Positions 8,885 to 17,437 of a stretch of DNA of 64,000 nucleotides are shown in pieces (position 1 is the first letter of the stretch; each line of letters starts with the position of its first letter). Source of the DNA: Verrucomicrobiales bacterium (GTDB lineage: Bacteria; Verrucomicrobiota; Verrucomicrobiia; Limisphaerales; CANJXF01); contig CANJXF010000004.1 of NCBI GenBank assembly GCA_947478865.1, positions 1 through 64,000 of the forward strand, read 5' to 3'. The notes below the pieces were generated by a model. The model had not been told where the DNA came from, made no database searches, and worked only from the letters and a program-made list of their open reading frames with translations. Made by a program: the position numbers and the translations under genes.

Positions 8885-10483
8885 GTGAAACCCTTTTGCG
8901 CATTCCTTCTGCTCAATTTTGTTCTCGAAATTTCAGCTATTGCACAAACCAATTCAGCCCCTCGCGCAGCGCAGAATGCGGCCGGTGATCGCGTCATTCT
9001 TTTCGCTGATGACCACGCTGTCCTCTATCGTTCGGGGACGAAGCGCGTGTTGCAACCGCTTCAACGTCACCCAGCCAATCCGCTCATCAAAGGGCGCGAC
9101 AAACCGTGGGAAGTGGCGATTGCCTGGACGAGCGTTTATCGAAATCCGCAAACCGGGCGCTACCAGCTCTGGTACCAATCCTTCGCGGGCGATGCCGCCA
9201 AAGATAGAACGCGGCGGTGCACGGTCAGTTACGCGGAGTCGGAAGACGGAATTCTTTTCACGAAACCGAATCTCGGATTGTTCGATTTCAACGGCGTGAA
9301 GGAAACCTCCATCGTTTTGATCGCAAACGGAGGAACCTCAGATCGCTACGGCGTTTCCGTGTTGGTCGATCCATTGGAAAAGGACGCAAGGCGTCGCTAC
9401 AAAATGGCTTACTTCGATTTCACCAGGGCTCAAGATGGACGAGAATATCCGGGTTTGAATGTCGCGTTTTCTCCAGACGGAATTCATTGGACGAAACATT
9501 CGCAAGGTCCGTTGTCCCGCGCTTCTTACGGAGATTTCGGCGAGCCGGTTCCGTTCTCCGATGAGACGAATCACCCGTGGAGCATCCCGCTTTCGATGGC
9601 CGATGCACTGGATGTTTTTTATGATTCACCGCGCAAGATTTTCGCAATTCACGGGAAAATGTGGATCGATGGGCCAAGTGGCGGCATGTACTGGAAACAC
9701 GCGATGGGCCGCATCGAGAGCAAGGATTTCATTCATTGGTCGGCAGCGCAACTGGTGCTTGCGCCCGATGAACACGATCCGGCGTGGGTTGAATTTCACA
9801 CGGCACCGGTCTTTCTCTACAACGATCTTTATATTTGTCCGCTGCAAATCCTCGATCGCTCAACCCGAGGCGGCGTGGTCGATATCGAGCTTGCGACGAG
9901 CCGCGACGGTTTCGCGTGGGAGCGGTCGTTCCGCAAACCGTTTTGGCTGGCGCGCAGTGAAGGCGAACAGTTTGACAGTGGATCGATTTTTCTCTGCGCG
10001 CAACCCGTCGTGCTCGAAGATGAAATTCGATTTTACTACGGTGCCTATGGCCAGGGCGCGACGGGCAGCGATGATAATTCTCTCACTACCAGCATCGGCA
10101 TGGCGACCATTCCACGGGATCGTTTTGCAGGTCTGCAACCGATTGCCCGAAGCGATCAACCCACGCTGAAGCAACCTCTGGAGAACGTCGGACAAATCAC
10201 ATTAAAACCAATTCGCCGGTCTGGCATGACGCGGCTCCAACTGAACGCTGATGCTTCCGTCGGCGCCATTCGTGTCGAGGTGCTCGATCGGAATGGCAAG
10301 CGTTTGCGCGGCTTCGCTTACGATGACGCGGTTCCGATACGCGGCGATTCTCTGCGACATGTGGTCCGGTGGAAATCTCGCGCGATTTCCGACCTGCCGG
10401 ATCAAGATTATCTACTGCGCATTCATCTGGAGCGTGCCACCATCTACGCACTCACATTGACAGCATCATCGAGCAATAAATAA
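8885..10483 (+). CDS. Secreted GH32/GH43-like five-bladed propeller protein
   Basis: I prefer the GTG at 8885 because it gives a proper signal peptide (VKPFCAFLLLNFVLEISAIA, then QTN). The frame also has ATGs at 8798 and 8819, but these add an un-leader-like 29 residues overlapping the divergent promoter region. The mature protein shows the beta-propeller pattern of GH32/GH43/GH130-like enzymes: HPANPLIKGRDKPWE, YQLWYQSF, SYAESEDGILFTKP, VAFSPDGIHWTKH, and WVEFHTAPVFLYNDLYIC. A C-terminal beta domain follows. Acidic residues are present at blade positions, but substrate and catalysis cannot be assigned. It opens a plus-strand run of four probable glycan-degradation genes; the next start is 2 bp past its stop. 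Confidence 0.8.
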   Translation: MKPFCAFLLLNFVLEISAIAQTNSAPRAAQNAAGDRVILFADDHAVLYRSGTKRVLQPLQRHPANPLIKGRDKPWEVAIAWTSVYRNPQTGRYQLWYQSFAGDAAKDRTRRCTVSYAESEDGILFTKPNLGLFDFNGVKETSIVLIANGGTSDRYGVSVLVDPLEKDARRRYKMAYFDFTRAQDGREYPGLNVAFSPDGIHWTKHSQGPLSRASYGDFGEPVPFSDETNHPWSIPLSMADALDVFYDSPRKIFAIHGKMWIDGPSGGMYWKHAMGRIESKDFIHWSAAQLVLAPDEHDPAWVEFHTAPVFLYNDLYICPLQILDRSTRGGVVDIELATSRDGFAWERSFRKPFWLARSEGEQFDSGSIFLCAQPVVLEDEIRFYYGAYGQGATGSDDNSLTTSIGMATIPRDRFAGLQPIARSDQPTLKQPLENVGQITLKPIRRSGMTRLQLNADASVGAIRVEVLDRNGKRLRGFAYDDAVPIRGDSLRHVVRWKSRAISDLPDQDYLLRIHLERATIYALTLTASSSNK

Positions 10484-10485
10484 AT

Positions 10486-11790
10486 ATGAATCGAATTTTT
10501 TCCGCCCCCATCGCGTTATTGGTTCCTTTAGTTTGTTTGATCGGATGCCTCGCCACCAATCCACCTCCGGCAACTCCTGTAACTGGCGATCCCAAGAAGC
10601 TTCCAAAAGTGCAAGTCGTCGAAAACGGCGAATCGCGAGCGCGACCGGAAGAGTGTCGCGCGATTTTAGTTGGCCCCGGCATCAATCAACCAGATCCGTT
10701 TCCCGGTTACGCCGGATTCGTCGGCTGGGAGTCGCCCGTTCGATTGAAGAACGGAACCTGGTTAGTCGGGTTCAATGCGGGTTACTGGCACGCTTCCGCT
10801 CCGACGCCACTTCGCTATTCAGCGAAGTCGCTCGAAGAATATCGCAAAATGGGAATGCCAGCGGACATCGTCGCGCCCACGGGCGGACGAGCAATGATTA
10901 TCCGGTCCACCGACGAAGGAAGAACGTGGAGCAAACCGGAAACGTTAATCGACACTCCCGCTGACGACCGGCATCCCGCGTTTCTCGAGCTGCGCAACGG
11001 GACGATCCTCTGCTGTTTTTTTACCTACTCCGGCGAAGCGGAGAATGCCGACTTCACCAAATCTCCCGAACTGGCCACGCGCGTGAATCTGATTCGCTCG
11101 TTTGATGGCGGGCGCACCTGGGAAAAAAGGCCGCAGGTGATGCAAACGCCTTTTGCCTCCGACGAAACCGACGGGCCAATGGTGCAGTTGAAAGATGGCT
11201 CGGTCGTGATTCCAATGAATGGCCGCCCAAAAAGCGGTCCGCCCGAGCAGGCTGGATTACTCCGATCAACTGATCGCGGGCGAACGTGGAATTGGCTCTC
11301 AACGGTGAAGGCGGCCCACGACCTCGTCGAAACCACGGTGGCAGAATTGGCCGATGGACGTCTGGTCATGATGGCGCGGCCCGAGGGCGACATCTGGTGG
11401 TCGAGCGACCAAGGCAAGACGTGGACTGAGCCGGTGACGTTCGGGATGAGACTGTTCGCGCCCAGCCTCACCCTATTGCGCGACGGCACACTCGTTTGTC
11501 TCCACGGTTCCTATGCGCCGGGTCATTCCGGTTTGCGGGTAATCTTCAGTCGCGACGGCGGCCAGACCTGGATTGCGCCCGCGAAAGATCACGGCTTTCT
11601 CGTCGATACATCGTACGGCTATGGAAAAGCTATGGAGTTAAAAGACGGTTCCCTCTTTGTTTCCTACATCGCAACCGGCGGACATCACACAGGCGATGCA
11701 CAGCAGAATGCCGTTCGCTGTATTCGTTTTCGGATTCGGGCAGATCATTCCGGCATCGACCTGTTACCCGCGCCCAATCGCAAGCAGTGA
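10486..11790 (+). CDS. Sialidase-like lipoprotein with five Asp-box (BNR) repeats
   Basis: A lipoprotein: LVPLVCLIGCLATN has an LIGC lipobox near residue 21. Five Asp-box repeats of form S-x-D-x-G-x-T-W are present (STDEGRTW, SFDGGRTW, STDRGRTW, SSDQGKTW, SRDGGQTW), which define a six-bladed sialidase-fold propeller. The family includes exo-alpha-sialidases and other exo-glycosidases. I could not place a full arginine triad by eye, so sialic acid specificity is unproven. It is tightly linked to the propeller gene upstream (2 bp) and the DUF4038 gene downstream (12 bp), which supports one operon for an extracellular glycan. Confidence 0.88.
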   Translation: MNRIFSAPIALLVPLVCLIGCLATNPPPATPVTGDPKKLPKVQVVENGESRARPEECRAILVGPGINQPDPFPGYAGFVGWESPVRLKNGTWLVGFNAGYWHASAPTPLRYSAKSLEEYRKMGMPADIVAPTGGRAMIIRSTDEGRTWSKPETLIDTPADDRHPAFLELRNGTILCCFFTYSGEAENADFTKSPELATRVNLIRSFDGGRTWEKRPQVMQTPFASDETDGPMVQLKDGSVVIPMNGRPKSGPPEQAGLLRSTDRGRTWNWLSTVKAAHDLVETTVAELADGRLVMMARPEGDIWWSSDQGKTWTEPVTFGMRLFAPSLTLLRDGTLVCLHGSYAPGHSGLRVIFSRDGGQTWIAPAKDHGFLVDTSYGYGKAMELKDGSLFVSYIATGGHHTGDAQQNAVRCIRFRIRADHSGIDLLPAPNRKQ

Positions 11791-11802
11791 TTCATTTAGG
11801 AT

Positions 11803-13977
11803 ATGAAAAAATTCTTAGGCAATTGGCTGCGGCCAGCATCGTTCGCCACGATTTTGATTCTGGTTTTTTCCACTCCAGGCGTCACCGCGAAAGCCGCGCC
11901 ATCGAAAGCCCAGGCAAATGTTCCGGTCGAAATTTCCTTGATCGCATCGAGGCCGCACACGGATCCGTTCAACACCGTAGAGGTGAACGTTCTGTTCACC
12001 GACATGACGGGCGCTCAGAAACTTGTTCCCGCTTTCTGGGATGGCGGCAACGTGTGGAAAGTTCGTTATGCGTCTCCCATTCTCGGGACGCATCGCTGGA
12101 AAAGTCAGTGCAATGACACGTCAGACTCAGGACTCAGCGGCATCGAGGGCGTGGTCACAATTTCCAAATATCGTGGCTCGAATCCACTCTTCAAACACGG
12201 ACCCATTCAAGTCACTTCGGACAAACGGCATCTTCAACACGCTGACGGCTCGCCGTTTTTCTGGCTCGGCGACACCTGGTGGATGGGGCTGTGTCATCGC
12301 ATCCATTTCCCCGATGAATTCAAGCAACTCGCCGCAGATCGCAAACAAAAAGGATTCAACGTCGTCCAGATCGTTGCCGGTTTGTATCCCGACATGTTTC
12401 CATTTGACCCTCGCGGCGCGAACGAAGCGGGCTTGCCGTGGGAGACAAATTACACACGCATTCGTCCGGAATATTTCGACGCGGCGGACAAGCGGATCCT
12501 CTATCTCATCGACCAAGGTTTTACGCCGTGCATCGTCGGTGCGTGGGGATATTTTCTACCGATGATGGGCGAAGCGCGCGCGAAACAACATTGGCGCGAA
12601 CTCATCGGCCGTTACGGTGCGTGGCCCGTCGTCTGGTGCGTGGCCGGCGAAGCTAATTTGCCGTGGTATCTTGCGAAAAATTTTCCTTCCGACGACCGCA
12701 ACCTTGTTCACGGTTGGACCGAAATCGCCCGCTACGTTCGCGCAACCGATCCATTTCATCGCCTCACCACGATTCATCCTACCGGCATTGGCAAACTTAA
12801 CGCGCGCTGGGCCATTGATGACGCGGCGCTGATCGATTTCGATATGTTGCAGACCCCACACGGCGAGGCCGAGGCCGTCGCGCCCACCGTTGCTGCAATG
12901 AACCACGCCTATCAGCTCCCGCCGCCGATGCCGGTAATAAACGGTGAGGCTGCCTACGAAATGTTGTTGGGCAAAATTCCCGCCGAATGGCCGCGAGCGA
13001 TGTTTTGGATTTGCATGATGAACGGCGCGGCAGGTCACACCTATGGCGCCAACGGCATCTGGCAATGCAATCGCCGCGAACAACCGCATGGCGCATCACC
13101 GCACGGCGGCAACTACGGCACCATTCCGTGGGAAGAATCAATGCGCCTGCCCGGCTCACAGCAAATCGGCGGCGCCAAAAAATTCCTCGAACAATTTCCG
13201 TGGCAACAATGCGTGCCGATGCCGGAAACCGTCACGTTCGAAAATGCGCTTCCAAGAAAATGGGGCAACTGGATTTGGTTTCCGGAAGGCGATTCACGAG
13301 TCGATGCGCCGGTGGAACCACGTTTTTTCCGCCAGGAGTTTATCATTTCTGGCCAACCAAAAGGCCGTGTAAAGCTGCGGGTTGCCGCTGACGATCAGGC
13401 GCTGGTTTGGTTCAACGGAAAAAAAATTGGCGAGGTTCGTGGCTGGCAAACGCCACCCGAACTCGACGTCACTGACTTACTTCGCCCCGGGAAAAATGTC
13501 GTGGCAATCCAAGCAGACAACCGGCCCGCCCCAGTGAAGCTGAATCCCGCGGGGTTGATCACCGCGTTGGATCTGACATCCGCCCGCAGTCCGATCCTCT
13601 CTGACGAAAAATGGCACGCTTCAAAACATGCCCCGCCTGCGTGGCAGAACGTCGATTTCGACGACTCCCAATGGCCCCCGGCGAAAATCGTTGCGTCCGC
13701 CGGAGAGGGGCCATGGGGGAAGGTCGGTGACAATCAAAACGCCTTCGCGCCGTTCGCGTTAGGCATCGGCGAAAAATTGCGCATCGTTTACGCCATCTCA
13801 TCGCGTGAACTCCTCGTCACAAAACTGCGCCCGAGCGCGCGCTATGAACTCACCGAGTTCGATCCCGCCCTGGCCAGCACACACAAGGAATTCGTGCGCG
13901 CCGACGAACAAGGCCAACTCCGCCGATCCGCTCCGTCACACGGCCACGATTGGGCCGTCGCGCTAAGATTAAAATGA
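11803..13977 (+). CDS. Secreted DUF5060/DUF4038 apiosidase-like glycoside hydrolase
   Basis: A 724-residue exported protein (hydrophobic leader after MKKFLGNWLRPAS, cleavage near VTAKA). The N-terminal third is a DUF5060-type beta sandwich (VEVNVLFTDMTG, GTHRWKSQCNDTSDSGL). It is followed by a DUF4038 TIM barrel: SPFFWLGDTWWMGL, KGFNVVQIVAGLYPD, YFDAADKRILYLIDQGFTPCI, WPVVWCVAGEANLPWY with a candidate catalytic Glu, and MPVINGEAAYE with a second. The C-terminal region holds a galactose-binding-like module (RVAADDQALVWFNGKKIGE). The family includes apiosidases acting on plant rhamnogalacturonan side chains; the exact substrate here is unknown. It is in the operon-like run with the propeller and sialidase-like genes. 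Confidence 0.85.
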   Translation: MKKFLGNWLRPASFATILILVFSTPGVTAKAAPSKAQANVPVEISLIASRPHTDPFNTVEVNVLFTDMTGAQKLVPAFWDGGNVWKVRYASPILGTHRWKSQCNDTSDSGLSGIEGVVTISKYRGSNPLFKHGPIQVTSDKRHLQHADGSPFFWLGDTWWMGLCHRIHFPDEFKQLAADRKQKGFNVVQIVAGLYPDMFPFDPRGANEAGLPWETNYTRIRPEYFDAADKRILYLIDQGFTPCIVGAWGYFLPMMGEARAKQHWRELIGRYGAWPVVWCVAGEANLPWYLAKNFPSDDRNLVHGWTEIARYVRATDPFHRLTTIHPTGIGKLNARWAIDDAALIDFDMLQTPHGEAEAVAPTVAAMNHAYQLPPPMPVINGEAAYEMLLGKIPAEWPRAMFWICMMNGAAGHTYGANGIWQCNRREQPHGASPHGGNYGTIPWEESMRLPGSQQIGGAKKFLEQFPWQQCVPMPETVTFENALPRKWGNWIWFPEGDSRVDAPVEPRFFRQEFIISGQPKGRVKLRVAADDQALVWFNGKKIGEVRGWQTPPELDVTDLLRPGKNVVAIQADNRPAPVKLNPAGLITALDLTSARSPILSDEKWHASKHAPPAWQNVDFDDSQWPPAKIVASAGEGPWGKVGDNQNAFAPFALGIGEKLRIVYAISSRELLVTKLRPSARYELTEFDPALASTHKEFVRADEQGQLRRSAPSHGHDWAVALRLK

Positions 13978-13986
13978 ACGGCAAAA

Positions 13987-14035
13987 CTCCGCGCGTTGGA
14001 AGATGCCTTTCAAGGACAAAGGATGGGGCGCGGAG
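13987..14035 (+). terminator. Possible long-loop hairpin after the glycosidase run
   Basis: CTCCGCGC at 13987-13994 is exactly complementary to GCGCGGAG at 14028-14035. The loop is about 33 nt, and a T-rich stretch (GGTTTTTTAA) begins about 10 nt later. The loop is long for an intrinsic terminator, so this is only a candidate end of the upstream transcript. Confidence 0.25.
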
Positions 14036-14040
14036 AAATG

Positions 14041-14093
14041 GTGTGGTTTTTTAATCGAACTCGAAACCCAGATGCTTGCCAATTGAACCACAT
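14041..14093 (-). pseudogene. Possible decayed tRNA fragment
   Basis: On the minus strand this stretch contains GGTTCAATTGGCAAGCATC, which is very like a tRNA D-arm. It is followed within 20 nt by GAGTTCGATT, like a T-loop, and the ends GTGGTT and AACCAC can pair. The anticodon and variable arms are not long enough for a functional tRNA, and the T-stem does not pair. It lies in the 203-bp gap between two glycosidase genes. It may be a tRNA relic or a chance match. Confidence 0.25.
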
Positions 14094-14180
14094 AAATTGC
14101 ACCCCGACCTTCTCACTCCACGCTTTGAAGTTCCCGAATTGGATTGTAACCACCAACCGCTTCCATTCTTCTCTTGAGCA

Positions 14181-15440
14181 ATGAAATGTTCACGCGCCGT
14201 ATTCGTGCTTCTGGTTTTGCCGTTTTTGGCGGGCTGCTACTCTATAACGGCGCTTGCGAACAAAGCCTTCTTAAACTCCGACGGCGTGCTGGTGATTAAT
14301 GGCAAAAAGGTTTTTCCAATTGGCTTTACGACGTCGCCTGACCCCGATAGCAAAACGCCTGCGGGCAAGAACGCCATCGCCGAACTTGCCGATGCAGGCG
14401 CAACATTCTTGCGGGCCGGACCGCTGGGCTCATCCTGGGACGAGCAACGCTTCGCTTCGGAAATGGCCATGCAGAAAGCGGCCGCCAAATATGGAATGCA
14501 TTGTTGGATCAACTTGCGCGAGGCTTCGAGCTTTGAGGCAAATGACGTCGCCAGCGAAAAATTGCTTCGCCGATTAATCACCACCTTCAAGGACCACCCG
14601 GGCATGGGCGTTTACAAAGGCCACGACGAGCCGGAATGGGGCAAGGCGCCCGTGCAATCCTTGGACCGCGCTTACAAAATTTTGAAGGAGATCGACCCGA
14701 ATCATCCGCTGGCCATCATTCAGGCGCCGCGCGGCACGGTGGAAAGTTTGAGAAAATACAATCCAGTTTGTGACATCGCTGGCTTCGATGTTTATCCGGT
14801 CGGCTATCCGCCGGGAATGCATTCGCAATTCGCCGCCACGAATAGTGAGCTGAGCATGATCGGCGATTACACCCGGCGCATGGTCGAAATCCGCGAAGGC
14901 AACCCGGCGATTTGGATGACATTGCAAATCGCCTGGAGCGGCGTGACGAATCCGGGCAAGACCTTGCGCTACCCGACTTTTGCCGACCAGCGTTTCATGG
15001 CTTACCAGGCAATCATCAGCGGAGCGCGCGGCTTGATGTATTTCGGTGGCGCGATTCCGTCCGCATTGACCGATGAAGATAAGAAGGCCGGTTGGAACTG
15101 GCGTTTTTGGAACCGCGTGTTGCGCCAGGTCGTGGAAGAAATTGGAACAAAAAGTCCGCTGTATCCCGCATTGGTCGCAGCCGAATCAAAATTGCCGATA
15201 AAGGTGCAGGGTTCGGGAATCGAATTTTGTGTACGCGAAGTGGGAGATGAGATTTTCATTCTCGCCTGCAAGCGCAATCACACGACGGAAAAAATCGAAT
15301 TCAGCGGTTTGCCCAAAACCAAACCCGGCGGCGACGTGCTGTTCGAGGAGCCGCGCAAAGTGGAAGCAAAGGAGGGCCGGTTCAGCGATTGGATCGCGCC
15401 TTTCGAAGTTCACGTCTATCGCTTCCAACGCGCAAAATAA
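14181..15440 (+). CDS. Lipoprotein with TIM-barrel glycosidase-like fold
   Basis: A 419-residue lipoprotein with lipobox LAGC in VLLVLPFLAGCYS. The core resembles GH2/GH5-type barrels: SDGVLVINGKKVFPIGF at the entry strand, GATFLRAGP, YGMHCWINLRE, GVYKGHDEPEWG with a candidate acid/base Glu, CDIAGFDVYPVGYP, WMTLQIAW, and GARGLMYFGG. A small beta domain closes the protein. No family name is certain and the catalytic pair is unproven. It follows the DUF4038 gene after a 203-bp gap containing a possible hairpin, so it may have its own promoter. The extracellular location fits with the preceding glycan-degrading genes. Confidence 0.75.
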   Translation: MKCSRAVFVLLVLPFLAGCYSITALANKAFLNSDGVLVINGKKVFPIGFTTSPDPDSKTPAGKNAIAELADAGATFLRAGPLGSSWDEQRFASEMAMQKAAAKYGMHCWINLREASSFEANDVASEKLLRRLITTFKDHPGMGVYKGHDEPEWGKAPVQSLDRAYKILKEIDPNHPLAIIQAPRGTVESLRKYNPVCDIAGFDVYPVGYPPGMHSQFAATNSELSMIGDYTRRMVEIREGNPAIWMTLQIAWSGVTNPGKTLRYPTFADQRFMAYQAIISGARGLMYFGGAIPSALTDEDKKAGWNWRFWNRVLRQVVEEIGTKSPLYPALVAAESKLPIKVQGSGIEFCVREVGDEIFILACKRNHTTEKIEFSGLPKTKPGGDVLFEEPRKVEAKEGRFSDWIAPFEVHVYRFQRAK

Positions 15441-15551
15441 ATCATGTACTGCGGATTGAATTGCGTCGCCGGCACTGTGGCTGCGAACCATTCAGATGAT
15501 TGATCCGTTTTGCGCTCTGCCTAAATTTCCTTCATCTGCCGTGTTTCAAAT

Positions 15552-16484
15552 TCAACGACTGGGAGGTGGCGGCCGCTGTCCACTTGGCGGGCCTTGTCCG
15601 GGACCACGCCGCGATCCAGCGCCAGGGCCACCTGGACCGCCTTTTTGAAAGCTGGAATCTGCAGTGCCGCGCCAGAGACGCGAAATGTTCGGAAATTCTT
15701 CGGTGAGGTAATAATGGTAGCTGCCTTGGGGAAATTCCGGCGTAACGCCAAAGCGACCATTGCATTCGTCGAGGTCGCCCGAGCCTTTTACGAATTCGTA
15801 ATCCTCGGTAAATTTACCATCGTATTTTCCGCCCGGCCCGTTGGGTCGCGTCCCTTTTTTCAATTGGTAACTGGACCGCATTTTCTTCAGCGGGCTCGCC
15901 GCATTGGTCGCGTTGCTCAGTCCAAAACTCGTGTAGATGGGAAAACCATCCGCGGCATAACCGACCATCAACATTTTCTTCGCGTCACCGCCGAGTTTCT
16001 TCATCATGCCCACCGGCAAACCGTGATAATGATACGCGCCATTGGGTTGCACATGCGCATTGTATTCATCCAAACCGAGATCGACCGCACCACCTTTTGC
16101 CTCGTAATTCCATCCCGAGCGGCGGTCGTTATTCCAGAACTCTGCCGTCGCCGGATCAAACGGAACCCCGTTAAGCGCCACACCAAAAGAGGCGTGGCCA
16201 CTGGGCGTCGGTTTCTCCGCGACCTGCGGTTTCGCCGGCATGCGGAAAGCGTGGGTCTGCGCCGAAATCGCGTTGGGATTTCCACGACGCGGAAACGTGC
16301 CAGGCGTGTGGTCGGGCAATCCGTTGGCGCGAACGAACCGATAATTTACTTCCACGGTGATTGAGACGCGATTTGCCCCGAGTTGCACCGACGGGTGATC
16401 GTGATTTGGATTTCCAGAATCGTGGCCGACAGCAGCTTGAACGCATAAACTAAACGTCAGGGGCAACAGGAATTTCATTTTCAT
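15552..16484 (-). CDS. Secreted YHYH-domain protein
   Basis: A 310-residue exported protein (signal MKMKFLLPLTFSLCVQAAVG). The defining YHYHGLP motif is present with YVGYAADGFPIYTSFG-like neighbouring strands and a second GSYHYYLTEEFP near the C-terminus. After the signal an HDSGNPNHDH segment is histidine-rich. The last 40 residues are Gly/Pro/Arg-rich low complexity. YHYH proteins are uncharacterised, though the clustered histidines suggest metal binding. It lies 40 bp downstream of the metal-ABC permease on the same strand and may be the last gene of that operon, which would fit a metal-linked role; that is inference. Confidence 0.85.
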   Translation of the reverse strand: MKMKFLLPLTFSLCVQAAVGHDSGNPNHDHPSVQLGANRVSITVEVNYRFVRANGLPDHTPGTFPRRGNPNAISAQTHAFRMPAKPQVAEKPTPSGHASFGVALNGVPFDPATAEFWNNDRRSGWNYEAKGGAVDLGLDEYNAHVQPNGAYHYHGLPVGMMKKLGGDAKKMLMVGYAADGFPIYTSFGLSNATNAASPLKKMRSSYQLKKGTRPNGPGGKYDGKFTEDYEFVKGSGDLDECNGRFGVTPEFPQGSYHYYLTEEFPNISRLWRGTADSSFQKGGPGGPGAGSRRGPGQGPPSGQRPPPPSR

Positions 16485-16524
16485 AAACTAATTTTTTTAG
16501 CGACTCAAAGTCGACGATCCCAGA

Positions 16525-17412
16525 TCACTTTGGCTCCACTTGTTTTGCCCGATTTTGATCAAGAATCTTTTGCGACCCGTTCCTGCGAAAGATGTTCACT
16601 AACATGACTCCACTCAAGACGAGAACGAGCTCCCCACCCAATGTGCAAACGATGGCTGCGCCGGTCGGCAAATCAAATTCGTAGGAGGCAAATAAACCGA
16701 GAACACTCGCGAGCGTGGCGGCGATCCAACCCAACAGCAACATCCAGCGAAGTTGTGAGGCCAGGAAATTGGCGCACACCGCCGGCACGATCAGATAGGA
16801 AAAAACCAGCAGCACGCCGCCGATCTGCACAAAGGTGGTCACAACAATCCCGAACAGCGCATAAAAAATAAAATCCCACCAGCGCACGGACATTCCCTTC
16901 GCCATTGCGGTATCGGGCTCGAATGAAAGGATCATGAATTTCTTGCGGAAGATGAAATGAATAATTCCCACCAGAACATAGAGCGCGAACGGTTTTAAGA
17001 CATGCCCCGCCTGCTGCAAGTGCAACAGATCTCCGACAAGAGTGTGGCGCAACTCTTCATTGCCTTCAGGACTTCTGCTCAAAAGCAAAATTCCCGCAGC
17101 CGCCGCGACCACGTAAATGATCCCAATCAGCGCTTCCTGGGGGACGTGATGATTTTTTTTGGTGCGGGTAAGAGTGAAAATAACCGCGCCGATCAACGTG
17201 AAACTGACCGACCAGACATACGTCTGCCAGGCGTGGGCGTCGTTACCCAGCAGGATGGAAACACAAGTGCCCAGCGCTGCAACCTGGGCCAATGCCAAAT
17301 CCACGAAAATAATCTCGCGGCGAATGATGTGCAGCCCGAGGTAAACCAACAGGCCGGGCAAGAGCAAACTCGCCATCAGCGGCCACATCATGATCGAAAA
17401 AAATTCCTCCAT
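16525..17412 (-). CDS. Zinc/manganese-type ABC transporter permease (ZnuB/MntB family)
   Basis: A 295-residue integral membrane protein of the ABC-3 family, with about eight hydrophobic segments from SLLLPGLLVYLGLHI to LGGELVLVLSGVMLVN. Family signatures are FVDLALAQVAALG near the first loop and the later GGVLLVFSYLIVPAVCA helix that contacts the ATPase. It should form the inner-membrane channel for the metal delivered by the binding protein encoded 25 bp upstream. No ATP-binding subunit gene is found in this cluster or elsewhere in the window, so the ATPase must come from another locus or the system is incomplete. Zinc versus manganese cannot be settled from sequence alone. Confidence 0.92.
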   Translation of the reverse strand: MEEFFSIMMWPLMASLLLPGLLVYLGLHIIRREIIFVDLALAQVAALGTCVSILLGNDAHAWQTYVWSVSFTLIGAVIFTLTRTKKNHHVPQEALIGIIYVVAAAAGILLLSRSPEGNEELRHTLVGDLLHLQQAGHVLKPFALYVLVGIIHFIFRKKFMILSFEPDTAMAKGMSVRWWDFIFYALFGIVVTTFVQIGGVLLVFSYLIVPAVCANFLASQLRWMLLLGWIAATLASVLGLFASYEFDLPTGAAIVCTLGGELVLVLSGVMLVNIFRRNGSQKILDQNRAKQVEPK

Positions 17413-17437
17413 AAAAATCCTTTGGCTAGCTGCAGTC

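Noticed and set aside
15594-16364. 256-codon plus-strand frame opposite the YHYH gene
   Set aside because: The minus-strand frame has a signal peptide and the YHYH motifs; the plus frame shows only basic shadow sequence.
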